This document shows positions 22,433 to 36,183 of a stretch of DNA of 64,000 bases, piece after piece. A program made the position numbers and the translations under genes. This stretch comes from Carya illinoinensis (lineage: Eukaryota > Streptophyta > Magnoliopsida > Fagales > Juglandaceae). Below the pieces are notes generated by a model. That model was not told the origin of the DNA. It did no database searches and saw nothing but the letters and a program-made list of their open reading frames with translations. Position 1 is the stretch's first letter. Each line of letters begins with the position of its first letter. The stretch covers positions 893,501 to 957,500 of the forward strand of contig NC_056759.1 of assembly GCF_018687715.1 (NCBI RefSeq), in the 5' to 3' direction.

Positions 22433-23482
22433 TCACCTCTTCCAAGCATAAACAACCAAAGAAAACCCAGATGGACCGCCTAACTCAGTCTCCTCCGCGT
22501 TAGCCCACTCCAGAACCGAACTTCCTCCCGATGATCCCGCCGATGAAGACATTGATGTCGACGATGACGACAAGCTCTTCCTCCACTCGACCCTACTCAA
22601 CCCATAACCCCAGCTCTGTTGCTCCCACAAAGCCATCCCATTCTTCTCATTCAAAGAATTCACCTCCTTGTCTTTTTCTTCTTGTTCTTCTTCTTCTTCA
22701 AACCTGAACATGAAAACAGCACGCCCATCTTCGTTGTCTTTCTCGAACAACCAGTTGTGCACGTCCCACGAGATATGTACGGGCACTCCATCGACTTCAA
22801 TTCTCTCATTTCCTCTGAATTTCCACTTTAGGCGCTTTATCTGCAAGACCTTTTTGTTATCCACGCTGAAACAGAGTCTGGTATCATCGTCGTAGCCGCA
22901 GTCTATTTTTATATCCCTCATTCTGCCTCCAAATCTTGCTCTCGTGGTGTATATTTTGTTGGCAACGACATGCTCTCTTTTCAAGACGAGAACTTGGGCA
23001 CTGTTAGGCTTTCGGGCTTTGGTTTTGGCGTAGGCTTGTTTGGTGCAGTCGCCAACAAGGAGGGTCATTTCATTCTCAACAACTACGGCGATGTAAAATC
23101 CGGAATGGGGTTCGGGTCCGGACCCGAACTTGGATTTGGTCAGGTCCCAAAAGATTTGGGTGTTGGAGTTGAGCTTCTTGGTCCCATGCTTTTTCCAGAA
23201 GAAGAAAGGTTTGAGGTGGAGATGGAAAGAGAATTGGGAAGGAAGAGAAGGATCAGGAGAGTCAAAAGGGTGGTGATGGCGGTGGAGGAGATCGAGATGG
23301 AGAGAGTGGCCGAGGAGGGAGCGAGACCAAGTGAGGGAGAAGAGGCCGAGGGGAGTGTGGTAGAGGCTGCAGGTAGCGAGGTTAGGGTGTCCGGCGGGGA
23401 TGGGCGGAGAGCGCTGATTGTCCTTATTAATGGTTGATGGGCGGAAGCAAGAGGGAAAGGAAGAGGAGGAGCTGTGAGACAT
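22433..23482 (-). CDS. DUF868 family protein
   Basis: Intronless, 349 residues from the ATG at 23482. The fold is plant-specific and of unknown function. Family landmarks are present in order: CFRPS near the N-terminus, LFSLTWSRSLLGHSLHL, PFFFWKKHGTKKL, the FWDLTKSKFGSGPEPHSGFY block, VLVLKREHVVANKIYTTRAR, VDNKKVLQIKRLKWKFRGNE and WDVHNWLFE. The C-terminus has a Glu-rich run and a Ser-rich segment, variable in the family. No signal peptide or membrane segment. The convergent or divergent neighbours are several kb away. A minus-strand TATATATA at about 23599-23608 lies some 120 bp upstream of the start. Position after the PPPDE gene matches recalled Arabidopsis gene order. Confidence 0.93.
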   Translation of the reverse strand: MSHSSSSSFPSCFRPSTINKDNQRSPPIPAGHPNLATCSLYHTPLGLFSLTWSRSLLGHSLHLDLLHRHHHPFDSPDPSLPSQFSFHLHLKPFFFWKKHGTKKLNSNTQIFWDLTKSKFGSGPEPHSGFYIAVVVENEMTLLVGDCTKQAYAKTKARKPNSAQVLVLKREHVVANKIYTTRARFGGRMRDIKIDCGYDDDTRLCFSVDNKKVLQIKRLKWKFRGNERIEVDGVPVHISWDVHNWLFEKDNEDGRAVFMFRFEEEEEQEEKDKEVNSLNEKNGMALWEQQSWGYGLSRVEWRKSLSSSSTSMSSSAGSSGGSSVLEWANAEETELGGPSGFSLVVYAWKR

Positions 23483-26400
23483 TCTTATTCTGTTTTTTCA
23501 GGTTCTATGATCTGGGAAGTGAGTCACTTGCGTTTTGTTTTGTTTTGTGGGCTTTGGAACGTCAAGGATGGGTGTTCCTTCATAAATATGTGTATGGACA
23601 ATATATATATGGAGATAGGAGAACTTTTTTCCCTGCTGTACGCCATTCCCATTGGAACTTTTACAACTAATTACAGATGTATATATCAAATATTTGAATA
23701 TAATGAACTTAAAAGAAGAAAAGTCAAGGGAAAAAAAAAAAACCATTGAATATTGAAGTGTTTGAATAGTAAACTTGTTTTGTATCTGGCCGTTTGAAAT
23801 TTGAACGAGCATATCAGGAAAAGCCAAAGTCCACTCAAAGCGCGTCAACGTCGATCAGGAAGTAGTCTTCTCTTATTTTGTATGTGTAAATTCCTATATA
23901 TGTAGCATGTGCCCATCATCATCAGTCATGTACGTTCCCTTTATCATCGCTGCACTTACTCCGCAAGTTCTTGTTATATAATAATAATAATAATAATATG
24001 ATCATGAGCTTTATATTTATTCCAGGTCATAAGTCACTAAGTCAGTCCTATATAATATCCTTGCTCTAACTTCACGAATAAATCAACGTTACTATATACT
24101 ATTCCTCACTAGGAATCGATCATATATGTCACCCTGCAAGTTGCAAATTAAGCAAATTCCATGACTCTAGCTAGGTAGCTACACATTTATGACCAGCTGA
24201 TCATATAATTTCTTTCTTTTTTTCGAACTAACTAATCCTAGTTTTGACCGCCCATTACCATTGGCTACGTGAAAATAACAGGAAACCGGCCGATTCATCA
24301 CAACTTGCAGCATGTCCGGCCAAGACCTGGTGTACATCGTGCATATATATAGGAGTTTACTAATTTGCTATAAATTAATTTAAGGACTCAAATGAAAATA
24401 ACATTGTCGATGAACTAACAGGCTTTCAGCCATAGTTAGACTATGCTAACCGTCACCAAGCGGTCTTTTCCTTATAAGAATTGGGTAGAAGTCATTTATT
24501 TGATTCTAATCATCCTTTTTATTTTTTATTTTTATATTATAATATGTGTAGGTTTTAGAAAGACTATAAGAAACTGCAATCTCATCAAAGTTATTTTATA
24601 TCTAATAGTTGATCTATAAATGTCGTACTTTCAAAAAAAACAAAAAACAAAACATGCAGCCATGCCCTGGCTGGTCTTTAGTATGTCATCGCTGACCGTG
24701 TGTATTATTACTGGTCCGTATGCCGGCGACAAGCATAATTATTCCTAGCACTATCGATCATATATATGCTTTGTGAGGTGTCTCCTCTGGCTTTAATTCA
24801 TCACATGCATGCATGAAAGATAGCGCTTGGCTTTGCATTTAATATCCCAGGTGGTGGGTTCGCGCATGCGTGACAGATTGGCTTCTTCGGTCGGCCAATC
24901 ACTTGATTAATGCATGTATGTACGTATTTTTGTACCATATTGGACTTATGTTCATTCTCCGGTACTTCTCCTCGGCCTTAGAATAAAATCTCCTTGCATT
25001 GGTAAGTAATAAGTATCATGATGCTGCAGGAAGTTAAGGCAAAAACGTAATTTCCAGAAAATTGAATTAATTAAGGTTCTATGATCTATTTGGTCCGCTC
25101 GCAATGTTGGGTAATATCATTAGCAACAATAGGCAGCAATAACCGTTGTGAACCATTTTAATCATGATTTCGCAACAAGACAAAAAGGGTAACATAATCT
25201 ATCCGCTCATGTGAACCATTTAATGATGTTTTTTCATAACTTTATGAAATGCATGATAACATGGCGAAGCAGAAAGGGAAAGAAATTATGACTGCAAATG
25301 ATGACTCCATGTTTTGTCCTATATATCTATATATATATTTTTTTTCATTTTTTGTTTTGGGTTTGGAATCTGCTTTATGAAACAATACATATATACATCG
25401 AACTGATGCATGATAGCGCGGTTTTGGGATGTAGAGGAAGCGGAATGGAGACAGTTGTTTCATTTTTAGTTATATTTATTGTTTATTAGTGTTGTGGATA
25501 TATACAGTTACAAGTAGGTACTCATAAATATAATTTTGTATGGTCAATCACACACGTGAATGCAATTATAAAAAAAGTGTTACATATACAAAATATATGA
25601 GCGAGGGAATTTTCTCCTCTAAAATCCGCCACCGCATTTCCTAGACGGCCCCCTGTCCAGTGTCCAGTGTCCACTGCCCATCAACGGTTTAGGCAACTTA
25701 AAAACACACCAAAAAAAAATCCCAAAAAAAGAAACCGAAAATCCACAAATTACACACGCCCTAAAATTTCGGTCTCTCTCTCTCTCTCGCTGTGAGGCTC
25801 GCGCGAGGGACGTAACATGGACTGGCCTGGTGGTGCATGAGAACCTCTTTGCTTTGGGCCAGTTAATTAAATAATATTAAAGTCAAATGGACTTAGCGAT
25901 CAAAGGTCCTCAAATGTACGTGTGGCCTCCTGCAGATTGAGGCTGTTCAGTAGTCCAAGAAACTTGTCTCACAAACACAAATTGGGTACCTCGGTTAATT
26001 TGTGACCCAAAAATAAACACAAATGGGTGTCTTTGACAAGGGCCGGCATTCGATTAAACACCCAAAGATTATAAGATCCACAGCCCATGCACGTACGTAC
26101 CAGTAAACCAGTGGCGAAACCGGACATTTTTTTTTTTTTTGTGCGGATCAATTTTTCTAACATGCAACATTTATGTAAAAAAAAAAAAAAATCTTAAGTT
26201 TCATTCCATAGTAAATTATAAGATCATAACTGTATATAAAAATTACATCTTGATAAAATTATTTAATTTAAAGAGAGCTTTTATTTGGAAAAAAAAAAAG
26301 ATATATAATTTATCATATACATGTAAAAATAAAATTCTAAAACACACGAATTAGCATCAATCCCTTTAAATTTCTTATGACCAAGAATATTCGACGAGTA

Positions 26401-29400
26401 TCATTAGAGATCTTGTTCTAAAAAAAAATGATTTTAGATGCGCGCCTTGGCGATCAAGGATGATGTTTTTAGAGATTCTGTTCTCAAATTAAGACAATTT
26501 CAAATCAAAATAGATACAAAGATATAATTGTTGGGATTTGACCTCCATCAGAGATCAATATTCCTAATTAAACTTGATGGAGCTTTTCTTTTGCAGAGAT
26601 CGATATTTCTCACGATGATCACGTTTGGATCGACCAGTTATATTTACTTCAACAACAGAGATATTGTTATATAAGAGATTAATCAGCCTAAAGGAATGGT
26701 GGAAAAACTGTCTACGTACACACTGTTTTGATGCAGAAGATAAGATCAGTACCACACCTAAAAAGAAATTAAAAAAGAAAATCAGGACCACATGAATGTC
26801 CCCACAATTTTTAACCGTTTTGTTATCTGGTTCTTGCACCTGATTATATGTTGCGACGCCGCCCATGATGTTCATGAATACTATGCATGATTAAAGTCAC
26901 CACAGTCTCGCACTAAGCTTGTGGCCTAATTCTGTACCTACTTTTGTGCTGTGTCAATGCTTTTAATTTTGGTGCATGCATGTATTATATTAGACACGGC
27001 CTGAGGCTGAAGACCAGGTCATGCACACAGTCCCCATGCACATGCAATTACCATCTTATTTCGTGATGTTTACGATCTCTCATATATCTTGAACAGTGTA
27101 TGCATGTGATATAACAGTACTACTGCCGTGGCTAGTAAATGCTAAGAGAAATGATTTTTGCAAGTTTTAAATAGATAAATTCTTTATAAGTCTTTGTAAA
27201 AAGAATATATCCTCCTTTAAAAAGTGTAAAAATAATTATTTTTTATTATTGAGATCCACTTTTTTACAAAAGGTTTGTATGATATTTGTCTATTTACTCG
27301 CATAAAACTGCATGCTCAGCAAATAACATCGAAGAAAAAGGTTACATAGTCCATATTGTCATGATATTTGGGTATGCTGATCATATTTTGGCGGTCTGTG
27401 TAATTCTTTTTCCTTGTCCAGCTCTAGAAAATTAGAAACAATCCTTGATCGATGTCATAAATCTCGCATCTATAAATAGTACTAAAACCTTAATCTCAAA
27501 TGATAAATTTGCTTATAGAGTACTTAATAATTATTTATTGGCTGGGGATGTGCACGCATGGCCATTATGGGGTCGACCCATCTCTGCTTTGTCTCTTTGG
27601 CATTGATAAGATGAAGGGGGTGGTTAGGGTCATGTGGATGCTAACAAGAGCATGTTCATCCATGTGAAGGGATGGCAAATGAGGATAAAGAGATAGCAAT
27701 ATGTATGTAGCCTAACCCTAATTAATCAGATAGAAATAATCTGGTTGAGGTCTGGTCTATGTTTTCCAATGCGAAATATGTCATTTCCACTGAAAAACAG
27801 TAAGAAATATATCTATATATATTCTGTGCTTCAAATCAGGTTGAAAGTATTTTGGCTTTTCAGAGATAGATTAGTAGGCCACCAACAGTATCTTTCACTC
27901 CCAAACAAACCTCTTTGCCTTTTGGATTTTTGCATGACTCAACAAATAAAAGAAAATCTAAGCCCCACTAAGAAGAATAATATGCACAACATTTATGATT
28001 AATAGTTCATGAAAAGCTAGAGACCATATGATTCTTTATTTCACGGCATTTTCTCGTGAGATTCCATACAACCACGATAGGATACACAATGATTGGTTTT
28101 GACTGCTTTTTGCCCTTGGAAGATCTACCCTTTGACTCTCCATAAATGTTCTTTCATTGTAATTCTGTAACAATTTCGTTGAAAAGTTTTCATCGTAGTT
28201 TGATTATCACTATTGCTTTATCACCTACAATTTACAAATGATCAGATCAACAACATCGTACGTACAACTTCACATTTAATTAACAGGAAACTCAAATCTT
28301 TCTTTTTTCTCTATTTTTTTTTTTTAAAGAGTTCTGCAGGGTATCGCTAGCACAAAATATTTGTATCTTTGAATAGAGTTGTTGGTCTTGAACTAGGTAT
28401 TTGCCCAGTACTGATATGAGAAAAAGAGGTCGATCAGGTGAAATTTCGTGTGTCCCCAAAGTTACATGGTTCAAACTATTAATGATGGTGAACTCAATAA
28501 CATGCCATGATTGAAACACCTTTGCTTGCTGAATCAAAAGTAGCACAGCATAATGAGAATAAACAACTTTAGTTTTTGATGGTTGTGGGGAACAAAATCA
28601 ATTCCCAAACAGGCAAACAATCATGAAGTTTCATTGGCAAAGATGGGACACACCCAAAATACCAAAAGTAAACATATATTTTTGAAATAGGAAAGAAGAT
28701 TGCAAAGATTAAAGACTGAAACAAAATATTTTGGTAGGTTCGAGATGAGATGGCATGCAATAACTAAAGCAAAGCTCTTGAACTAGTTTGCAGGGAAAGA
28801 AATTATACTTGATCGCAATTTTCATACGTACTATCTTAATCTTTTCCGGCCATTGCTCATGCCTAAAAGCTGCTGCTGCTCGCGCATCAGAATTGCGGGG
28901 GTGCATCAGAATTGTGGGGGTCCAAGCTGCACCTCATGACTAGTTTGCAATCAGGGAATAGTAGGTGCAAACTGCCAAATTGTCTTTAACTCGATTAGAT
29001 ACAGACGTGGAGATGAGAATGACAGAAAAATGATTAGAAAATGAATTCTATGTTAAAAATCACAATCAAATAAAAGCATTCCCTAAAAAGAGAATCGAAA
29101 CCAAAAAAATAACACAAACAACAAATAAAAAGATATAGTAAAGACAGGAAAAAGTAATTGCATATCATCTAGATAGTACGTACATCTATAACGCAATATC
29201 ATCATGTGAAAACGAGCAATTTGCTTTTGTTAAGCACATGAAATTCAATATTATTCATGAAGTAATTACATAGCCAAAGCAAGTATTAGCAACATATCTC
29301 GGTCATGATCGGCTACTTGTAAATTGTCAAAGAAAGTGATCTTCACAGAGAGAGAGAGAGAGAGAGAGATAAAATCAGTAGAAAACTACTCAAAACAAAT

Positions 29401-30496
29401 TTCACTGTCCCTAGATTGTCTCTATAGCGGCAATCCCAACCAGAAAACCCTTTTTTGAGTTTTAACCCAACAATTCATAAAGGTGATCCTCTATTGCCAA
29501 GAAAAAACCAGAAAATGTCCTCTATTTTCTAAACACAACACCAGCCAGCAGTAAGTGGAAACATATCTTTCCTGGCAGACAAAGCATTATATTAATGGTT
29601 GCACAGATGGATGGAAATGAAAATGTAATTTCCTTTTCCATTATCCTCTTTTTCATATATGATGAGTTCATTCACTTTTAAACCCGTTTGTTATGTGTCT
29701 ATTTAATGCAGCAGATATTCTTATATTATATATAATCCTGGATATCCAGTTTAATAGCCGGAATTTTACCAACTACTATACCATTTCGATTTTATTACCC
29801 TGTTTCGTGGACGCTTCAAAGCTACACCAATCCCCTGCTCAACAAAAAATGCCTCAGTCCTTGTTTTTTCCTGCAAACCTTTTCCAGTGCAAGCTTCCAC
29901 TGTTCTTGATCATAAATCTGACAGTGGAATTCTAGGCTTATGCGCTCCACAGTATTTAACTCATATCCCAGTAGGGAAAAGAAAAAGAAATAGTGCATGC
30001 CCTATTGTCAGTTCATTCGACAGTACGAGTGATGATTCTTCTTGACCGCATTCATTCACCAAAGAGAATTGAAACTGTTGCATTTCCGAGAAAAGTGCTA
30101 CCATTCCTCTCATCAATCCTGACTAGCTAATGAGAACACTTGAGTGACAAACTACTTCGGTAGTGGCCCATTTCTTTGGTTCGAATCAGAGATGGTTTGG
30201 CCTGAAGGAAATACCAGAATTACCTACCATTTCATTCCTTTCACATGAAATTTGGGAAAACGTTAAAAGAAAGACATCAATACATTATAACACTATTGAC
30301 TGTACAAATAGCAATGACATATTCGATTGAGTCACTTCGAAGCTAGTTCTAGGACCTAGCGATCAAGGATCTAAAACATGGGAAGAGGGTCTCAAAAGGG
30401 CTAAGAAAATGCACTAAATTAGCAAAATGAATGGCATTCGCAGAGAAGAAATACAGGATGAATTGGAGGAGGTTTGAGATCAGGTCCTGGCCTAAG
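23483..30496. other. 7-kb intergenic region
   Basis: No gene recognised. Sequence is AT-rich with short SSRs (23980-23998 ATA; 29347-29370 GA; 25773-25790 CT). A MITE-like AT segment with GATCCACTTTTTTACAAAAG is at about 27150-27310. Short frames (for example 26564-26875, 29693-29935) have no domain or homology I can see. The end near 30100-30496 is the 3' flank of the ERF003-like gene. Confidence 0.5.
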
Positions 30497-31183
30497 TTAC
30501 AGAGCCTGAGGGTGTACAACAGAGCAAAGCTCGATAGACCCGTAATGAACCAACTCTTGAATCATCTGTTCGATGTGATCATCTTCGAGAGGCTTAAACT
30601 GCAGCTGTGTGCTTTCCACTTGAAATTTCTTGACAACCCAATTGGCTTCCGTTTCTTGCTGAGCAGCAGCCAGGGTCTTATCCGGCAGTCGAGTACCCAT
30701 TTCAATGGGGCTTCTAACAGTGCAGCTGGTTGTGTTAGCAAGCGGCAATACTGCCTTTTGTGGCTCCTGTTGTCTTGATGATTTTGTCATTTGGATTGAA
30801 GTCATGTAGCACCTATGCAGTTTAGCTGTCAAAGTGGCTGAGAGAAGCTTTGAAGACGATGAGTGAGCCACTGCATTTGGGTTGTAGGGGAAGTTAGTCC
30901 TAGCTCTTGGACCGCACATTAGCCTTGCGGCTTCGTCATAAGCCCGGGCTGCGTCTTCCGCGGTTTCAAATGTTCCTAGCCAAATTCTAGTCTTCCTGCA
31001 CAAACGAAAACTTTCAGCATGCACCCACCAGTAAGTTGTAACGTGTCGGAATTACCATGCGTAGGTTATAATAGTTGATACAATTGTGAGATTAACTTAC
31101 AGTAGAGGGTGGCGAATCTCTGAGACCCAAGAGCCCCAATGCCTTTGGCGAACTCCTCGATATCGCTGTTGTGGCCTGGCCAT
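30497..31183 (-). CDS. ERF003: AP2/ERF transcription factor, ERF003-like (tandem copy 1)
   Basis: Two exons on the minus strand (31183-31101 and 30995-30497), 193 residues. A nuclear DNA-binding protein of ERF group V, the group that also holds SHINE/WIN1. The AP2 domain spans about residues 7-65 ([18 protein letters not shown] then [34 protein letters not shown]). The intron falls inside it, after RHPLL, at phase 2, as expected for group V. Downstream conserved blocks are [16 protein letters not shown] and the C-terminal [20 protein letters not shown], matching ERF003 (At5g25190) better than the SHINE proteins. No activation domain is obvious. A second copy lies 2 kb away with identical exon-1 length. 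Targets are not shown by the sequence. Confidence 0.94.
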
Positions 31184-33198
31184 TATTCTTTAAAAGGTGA
31201 AACGTTTTGATAGAAATGTGTTTGTGAGTGTCGTGCGACCTGAAGGAGAAAAATGGAGGCAGAGAGTGGTCCTAATAATTAAAATGAGGAGACGAGGCGA
31301 AGAGAGGCCTTTATGTAGGTAGAATTGTTTGAACGACCTTAAATGGACAAAATTTTTTTGAGATGATGATCAAATCAGGCCATTAATTAGACTTTTTTTT
31401 TTTTTTAAACATTCTAGCAACCAATTAGTAATTAAATAGTTTACTGTTTTAATTAATGTTTTAATTACTCTTAGGTGGTTTTTTTTCTGGATTTTTATTA
31501 CTATTTATTTTCAGAAAAAAATATATATTCTTATAATTTGTTTGCAGAGATCAGAACAAAAGGCCTAGTTAGCTCCCTCGTTTTTGTCCGTGTCTCTGTA
31601 TCCGACGTCTTCTTGTCTGTATTATATTGAAGTAACTCATGCAGGCTTTGATCTTCAAAACTTCGATTGCACGTAATAGATATTCTTGGTAAGATCATAG
31701 AGGTCGATCGAGAATGAGACAGATACTGTTTGTCCAGTTAATTTATTAGTATATAAACGTCTTGCATTAATTATTTTTAAAAAAATGAATAAATGCGAGA
31801 TCTACATAAAAAAAAATTAATTAATTAATTTTTTAATAGTGAACCTCACTCTTTTTCAAAATGATTACACGATACTTACGCACTTCACAATTGTATGTTA
31901 CATTAGTCAGAGATCAATAATTGACAAGTTTTGTACCCACTAGCTCGAACTATTCATCATCATATCACGTACCAAGTAATTCAAAAAAAATCCTCGTACT
32001 GTGGAATTAAATTTAGGATGTCCGAGTTAACTATAAAATAAGTGATGGTTTGGATGGGTGAACTCTAATTTTCCCTAAAACCAATTATATATTCAAGACG
32101 ACTCTAATTAAATAGATCGATGCATCGAATCTTCCCTTGCCCCAACTTTACGTTAATTTTAATTATTTCTTTGGTCTGAGATCGCGGGATATTAATTAAG
32201 CTATAGAAAATCGCGAGCTGTTAGTTTGATTAGGCTAGCTGATATGCATTTAATTTTCATCCATGCATGATGTGGCGAGATATGATTGAATGGAAGTCTG
32301 TATCAAGCATGTATATATAGACAGACAAGAGATGTGACCTACTGATGAGGCTAAATATCTGTATCTTTTCATTTGTAAATGATCACAGTTTCCCCGTGAT
32401 TAACGCTCAATGTGGGGGGAAAACCCCTCCCTTTTTGAGCGAAACTGGTCTGGGTCTCATCATGTCAATGTCACAATATTGTCATGACGTGGGTTCCTAC
32501 AGCAGCATAACATGGATACCACGAAAAGTTGAAATCAAGAAGGCCACCAGCATGGGAGAAGAGATCATTCCCACCTTCGTAAAACTTCAGGACATTTTCA
32601 AATGCATAAAGGCCATATATATATATAAGAGAAAGGGATCGAGATAATTAATAGATAAGGTCATCAATATATACACATATATATATATATATCTAATCAT
32701 GTAAACAGCTAGATATCAATATATGGGAGGCAGCTTAATATATATTGAATGGGAGTCGAGCCACTTCCTATGAAGTGGCATGCATGGGGTCCGAGCACTT
32801 TTTTGCCATTAACAAAATTTCAGATAACATGAGTACTATTAAAGAAAAATGAATTAAAAAAATATATATATGTAAATCTTGCATGCACTTGGGTTTAGAT
32901 CGAGTACTATAATATTACTGATCAAATCATCAAAACTAAAGCGGAAGCTTATATCATATCTTAATCATTACATATTTGATGCTGCATATATGGCATCATT
33001 CAAATGGGGGTGCCTGAAGAAAACTATGAATAGGATCATAGAACTATTCATGGGTCCAAGAGAGATCAGGTTGATCATAAAACTAGGTTAAATTAGCTCA
33101 ATGAATCACATTAGCAGTGAAGATACATGTACGTATACCAGAGACTTGAAGGAAGAAGGATGTTTGAGATCGATGTTTGTGGATATGGCTAACATGCA
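31184..33198. other. spacer between the tandem ERF003-like genes
   Basis: Promoter side of copy 1 and 3' side of copy 2. A MITE-like element is at about 31757-31900, and AT dinucleotide runs are at 32670-32692. The ORF at 32345-32647 has no recognised domain and looks like chance. Confidence 0.5.
31757..31900. mobile_element. MITE-like element, second copy of the 7971-8113 family
   Basis: Shares AGATCTACATAAAAAAAA, TTTTTTAATAGTGAACCTCAC and the end CACTTCACAATTGTATGT with the copy at 7971-8113. Confidence 0.5.
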
Positions 33199-33878
33199 TT
33201 AAAGATCCTGTGGTGGTACTACAGAGCAAAGCTCAATGGAGCCATAGTGAAGAAGTTCTTCGATCATTTGCTCTATATGAGCGTCTTCAAGAGGCTTGAA
33301 CTGCGCCAGTTGGCTACTTTCCACTTTGACTTTCTTCATGACCCAACTTGGCTCTAGTTCTAGTACTTCGGCCGCAGGTCTCTTTTCCTGTAACCGCATA
33401 CCCATTTCGATGGTTTTTCCTGCAATGCCGTTGGTGGCAAAGACATGTGGTGATGATGATTTTAGAGGCTGTTGTGCTATTGGTTTTGTCATTTGGAGCG
33501 ATGCCATGTAGCACTTATGTAGTTTTGCTGTCAAAGTTGCCGAGAGAAGCTTCGATGTAGATGACTGAGGTGCATTTGGGTTGTAAGGGAAGTTCGTTCT
33601 AGCCCTTGGGCCGCACATAAGCCTTGCCGCTTCGTCGTATGCTCGAGCCGCGTCTTCGGCCGTTTCGAATGTTCCCAGCCAAATTCTAGTCTTCCTGCAC
33701 AAACGAAACGTTTCGTTTAGTACTCAGGGCAAGGAACACATAAACGCGCATGAGAACGTTATACATAGGTTTCGCATGCACTGTGGTAAACGTACAATAT
33801 AGGGTGGCGAATTTCGGAGACCCAAGAGCCCCAGTGCCTCTGCCGAACGCCCCGGAATCGCTGCTGCGGTCTGGCCAT
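33199..33878 (-). CDS. ERF003: AP2/ERF transcription factor, ERF003-like (tandem copy 2)
   Basis: Two exons (33878-33796 and 33694-33199), 192 residues. Same architecture as its neighbour: AP2 domain at about 7-65 split by an intron at the same phase, then [20 protein letters not shown], and the C-terminal [20 protein letters not shown]. Exon 1 is 83 bp in both copies. This copy keeps EELLHYG, closer to what I recall of ERF003, while copy 1 reads QELVHYG. The donor here is GTACGT and the acceptor TGCAG. Variable linkers differ in length by only one residue overall. Both copies appear intact, consistent with an old local duplication kept under selection. Confidence 0.94.
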
Positions 33879-36123
33879 GTGGAAGAAGAAAGAGACTTTT
33901 CTTTCAGAAGATGTTTGTGGAAATGCCTGAACGAGGCAGGAGAGTGGTGCCAGCGAGGGAGGGGGAGAAAGAGGGTTTTTGTAGCTGCATTTGTTGACAA
34001 CATATAGGCAACTGTGGAGCTCCTTTTCTATGACTTCACTGGCAACCAATTTATGGAATTGGGTCCCACTGGAGCTTTTCAGGATGGTGCAACTTCTTTT
34101 CTTTGTATTTATTTGTTACCAGTAAGTAGGCTTATGTTGCAAGTGATGATTATATAATAAATAAGTGAAGCAAAATTTCAAACTGTCCAAATTCAATTCA
34201 CAAGAATAATAAGAAAGTAGCTATATATTACATCCAAAAGCATCAGAATACTGTTCTCTTGCCTTTTGTCCATTCTTTCTTCAAGAAAATCTAAGGTCAT
34301 AGTCTCATAGATTCTTCTCATCATGTGATTTTGTTCTTGAGTTTAGAATATGACTCAATCAACTATCAACTACATGTTTTGTATACTTAAAAATTCAAAA
34401 TAAATAAGTCCAGTGGTTCTGATCAATGAAATATCATTGAGCGTATCATCTTCTTCTCACAATATTCATAATGAATTTCTAAGCATCAAAATTAGTATTA
34501 ATATATATATATATATATGTTGCATTAATTCTAAAAGGATGGTCAATATATATGGAGATCGAGGTCTATGCAATTAATACAATTGGGCTCAAATATTAAT
34601 GTGGGGCACATAGATTAAAAAATTCTTGGACCATAATAATTACCATAATCATCCAAATCATTTGCTCAAATCCTGTTCTCTATTATCTGATCAATTTGCA
34701 ATCAAAGCAACAACAATTTGATGTACGTCTTGATTCATTTTGATAGTTTTTAATTAGTTGATGAGCACAGATTTAACAAAGTTTAAAAGTATAGGAATGA
34801 TGCAACGGAGTACAATGGATCGATCTCTCATGTGCACGAAAAGGTGGGCTGCTCAGGCGGTATTGGTTTCGCAGCTTTCAATTTCATGCAACGGATAAAA
34901 AATATATATCAAGCACCAAGGGAGTTCTCGTCTGCATTGTAGATTTTGTTGGTATTAGGTCAATCATCTCCCATGGCATCTGCATGCAGGGTTCTGCAAA
35001 TTGGAAACTTGAGCATAGCATATGCTTCATAACAGAACAGGACAAAAGCATGCAGTCCGAGTTTTTAGATTGCCCTTCATTTCTGTTCACCCACATGCCA
35101 AGAATGATCCCCCAGAGAGAGAGAGAGAGAGGGAGAGAGTCAAATTTCTATAAAATTAATTGGGTTTTTTTTTTTTTTTTTTTTTTGCACGCAATTATAT
35201 GGTGTGTAGGAGAGAAATTAACATGCCACGATCACCTTTCAAGCAGCTATTTCTGACTGTGCCTGTTCCTGATCGTGACCATATATGATCCCCATCGCAA
35301 ATACTTGCATCCTCGACCTTTCTCCTTTTCTTCCGTAAACAGAGAAGGAAAAGGATATTCTTAGTTCGTTCCTTATATTAACATTAATATAATCTTAAAC
35401 AGGGTTCCAGGTAATTCCCATAACAGAATATATGTAAAGAACCGGTAATGGGAAGTACTTTTGCTACAGGTAATTACCTGGTAAAACATGAAAATTATTG
35501 AAACATGATCAACAGAGACAAATTACACCGTCTCATTTTTGGATTACAGCTAACCAGGTAGCCAGCCTGAATCAACAGAAAGGTCAAAAGGATATAGTCT
35601 AATGTCTAGGACCCACAAAACACAAACGCGTGATGTGGGGCCCAAAATCTAACATGGGTGATGATAGCAAGTTGTCCCTTATGTGGTGCAAAGGTTCGAA
35701 ACCTCCCCACGGTTTCAACCCCACGGCACTGTCCAGTCCATGTCAAGTCTCTCTCTCTCTCTCTCTCTCTGTGACGATCACATGCAAACACGATCCATTG
35801 ACCTGAAAGAATACTGAACAGGTTTGAAATTGTGTTTGGGATACGAGCATGGGATATCTTAGTATAATGCTACCAAGACGTTTAGCAACTCTTTTTAAGT
35901 TTTTAGTATATTGCTACTCAGCTTGCACACATCCATGTAGACACCTTTGCGCTTATTTTTACACTACTGCGGGAATCCCTTTTTTCAGGAGATCATGCAA
36001 GTAGACACGAAAATTTTCCAGAATTTGGACATGTTAAGCGTCACTATATCTTCTCGTCTGCAATAAATATATATAATATGCTTGTATAGCCAGGAATTCC
36101 GGGCAAAGATAGAATAAAGTTTA

Positions 36124-36183
<60 letters not shown>

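Noticed and set aside
22970..23437. 155-codon plus-strand frame opposite the DUF868 gene
   Set aside because: Antisense shadow of a well-supported coding sequence.
30176..30187. GGTTCGAATC, like a tRNA B-box
   Set aside because: No A-box at the right distance upstream and no cloverleaf pairing.
32345..32647. 100-codon plus-strand frame between the ERF genes
   Set aside because: No homology or promoter features; likely chance.
35690..35705. GGTTCGAAACCTCC, SINE or tRNA-like B-box
   Set aside because: No A-box, no tail and no second copy in the window; too weak to call a SINE.
36126..36181. Whether the CT array is a CRISPR or satellite
   Set aside because: Simple dinucleotide repeat; no spacers.
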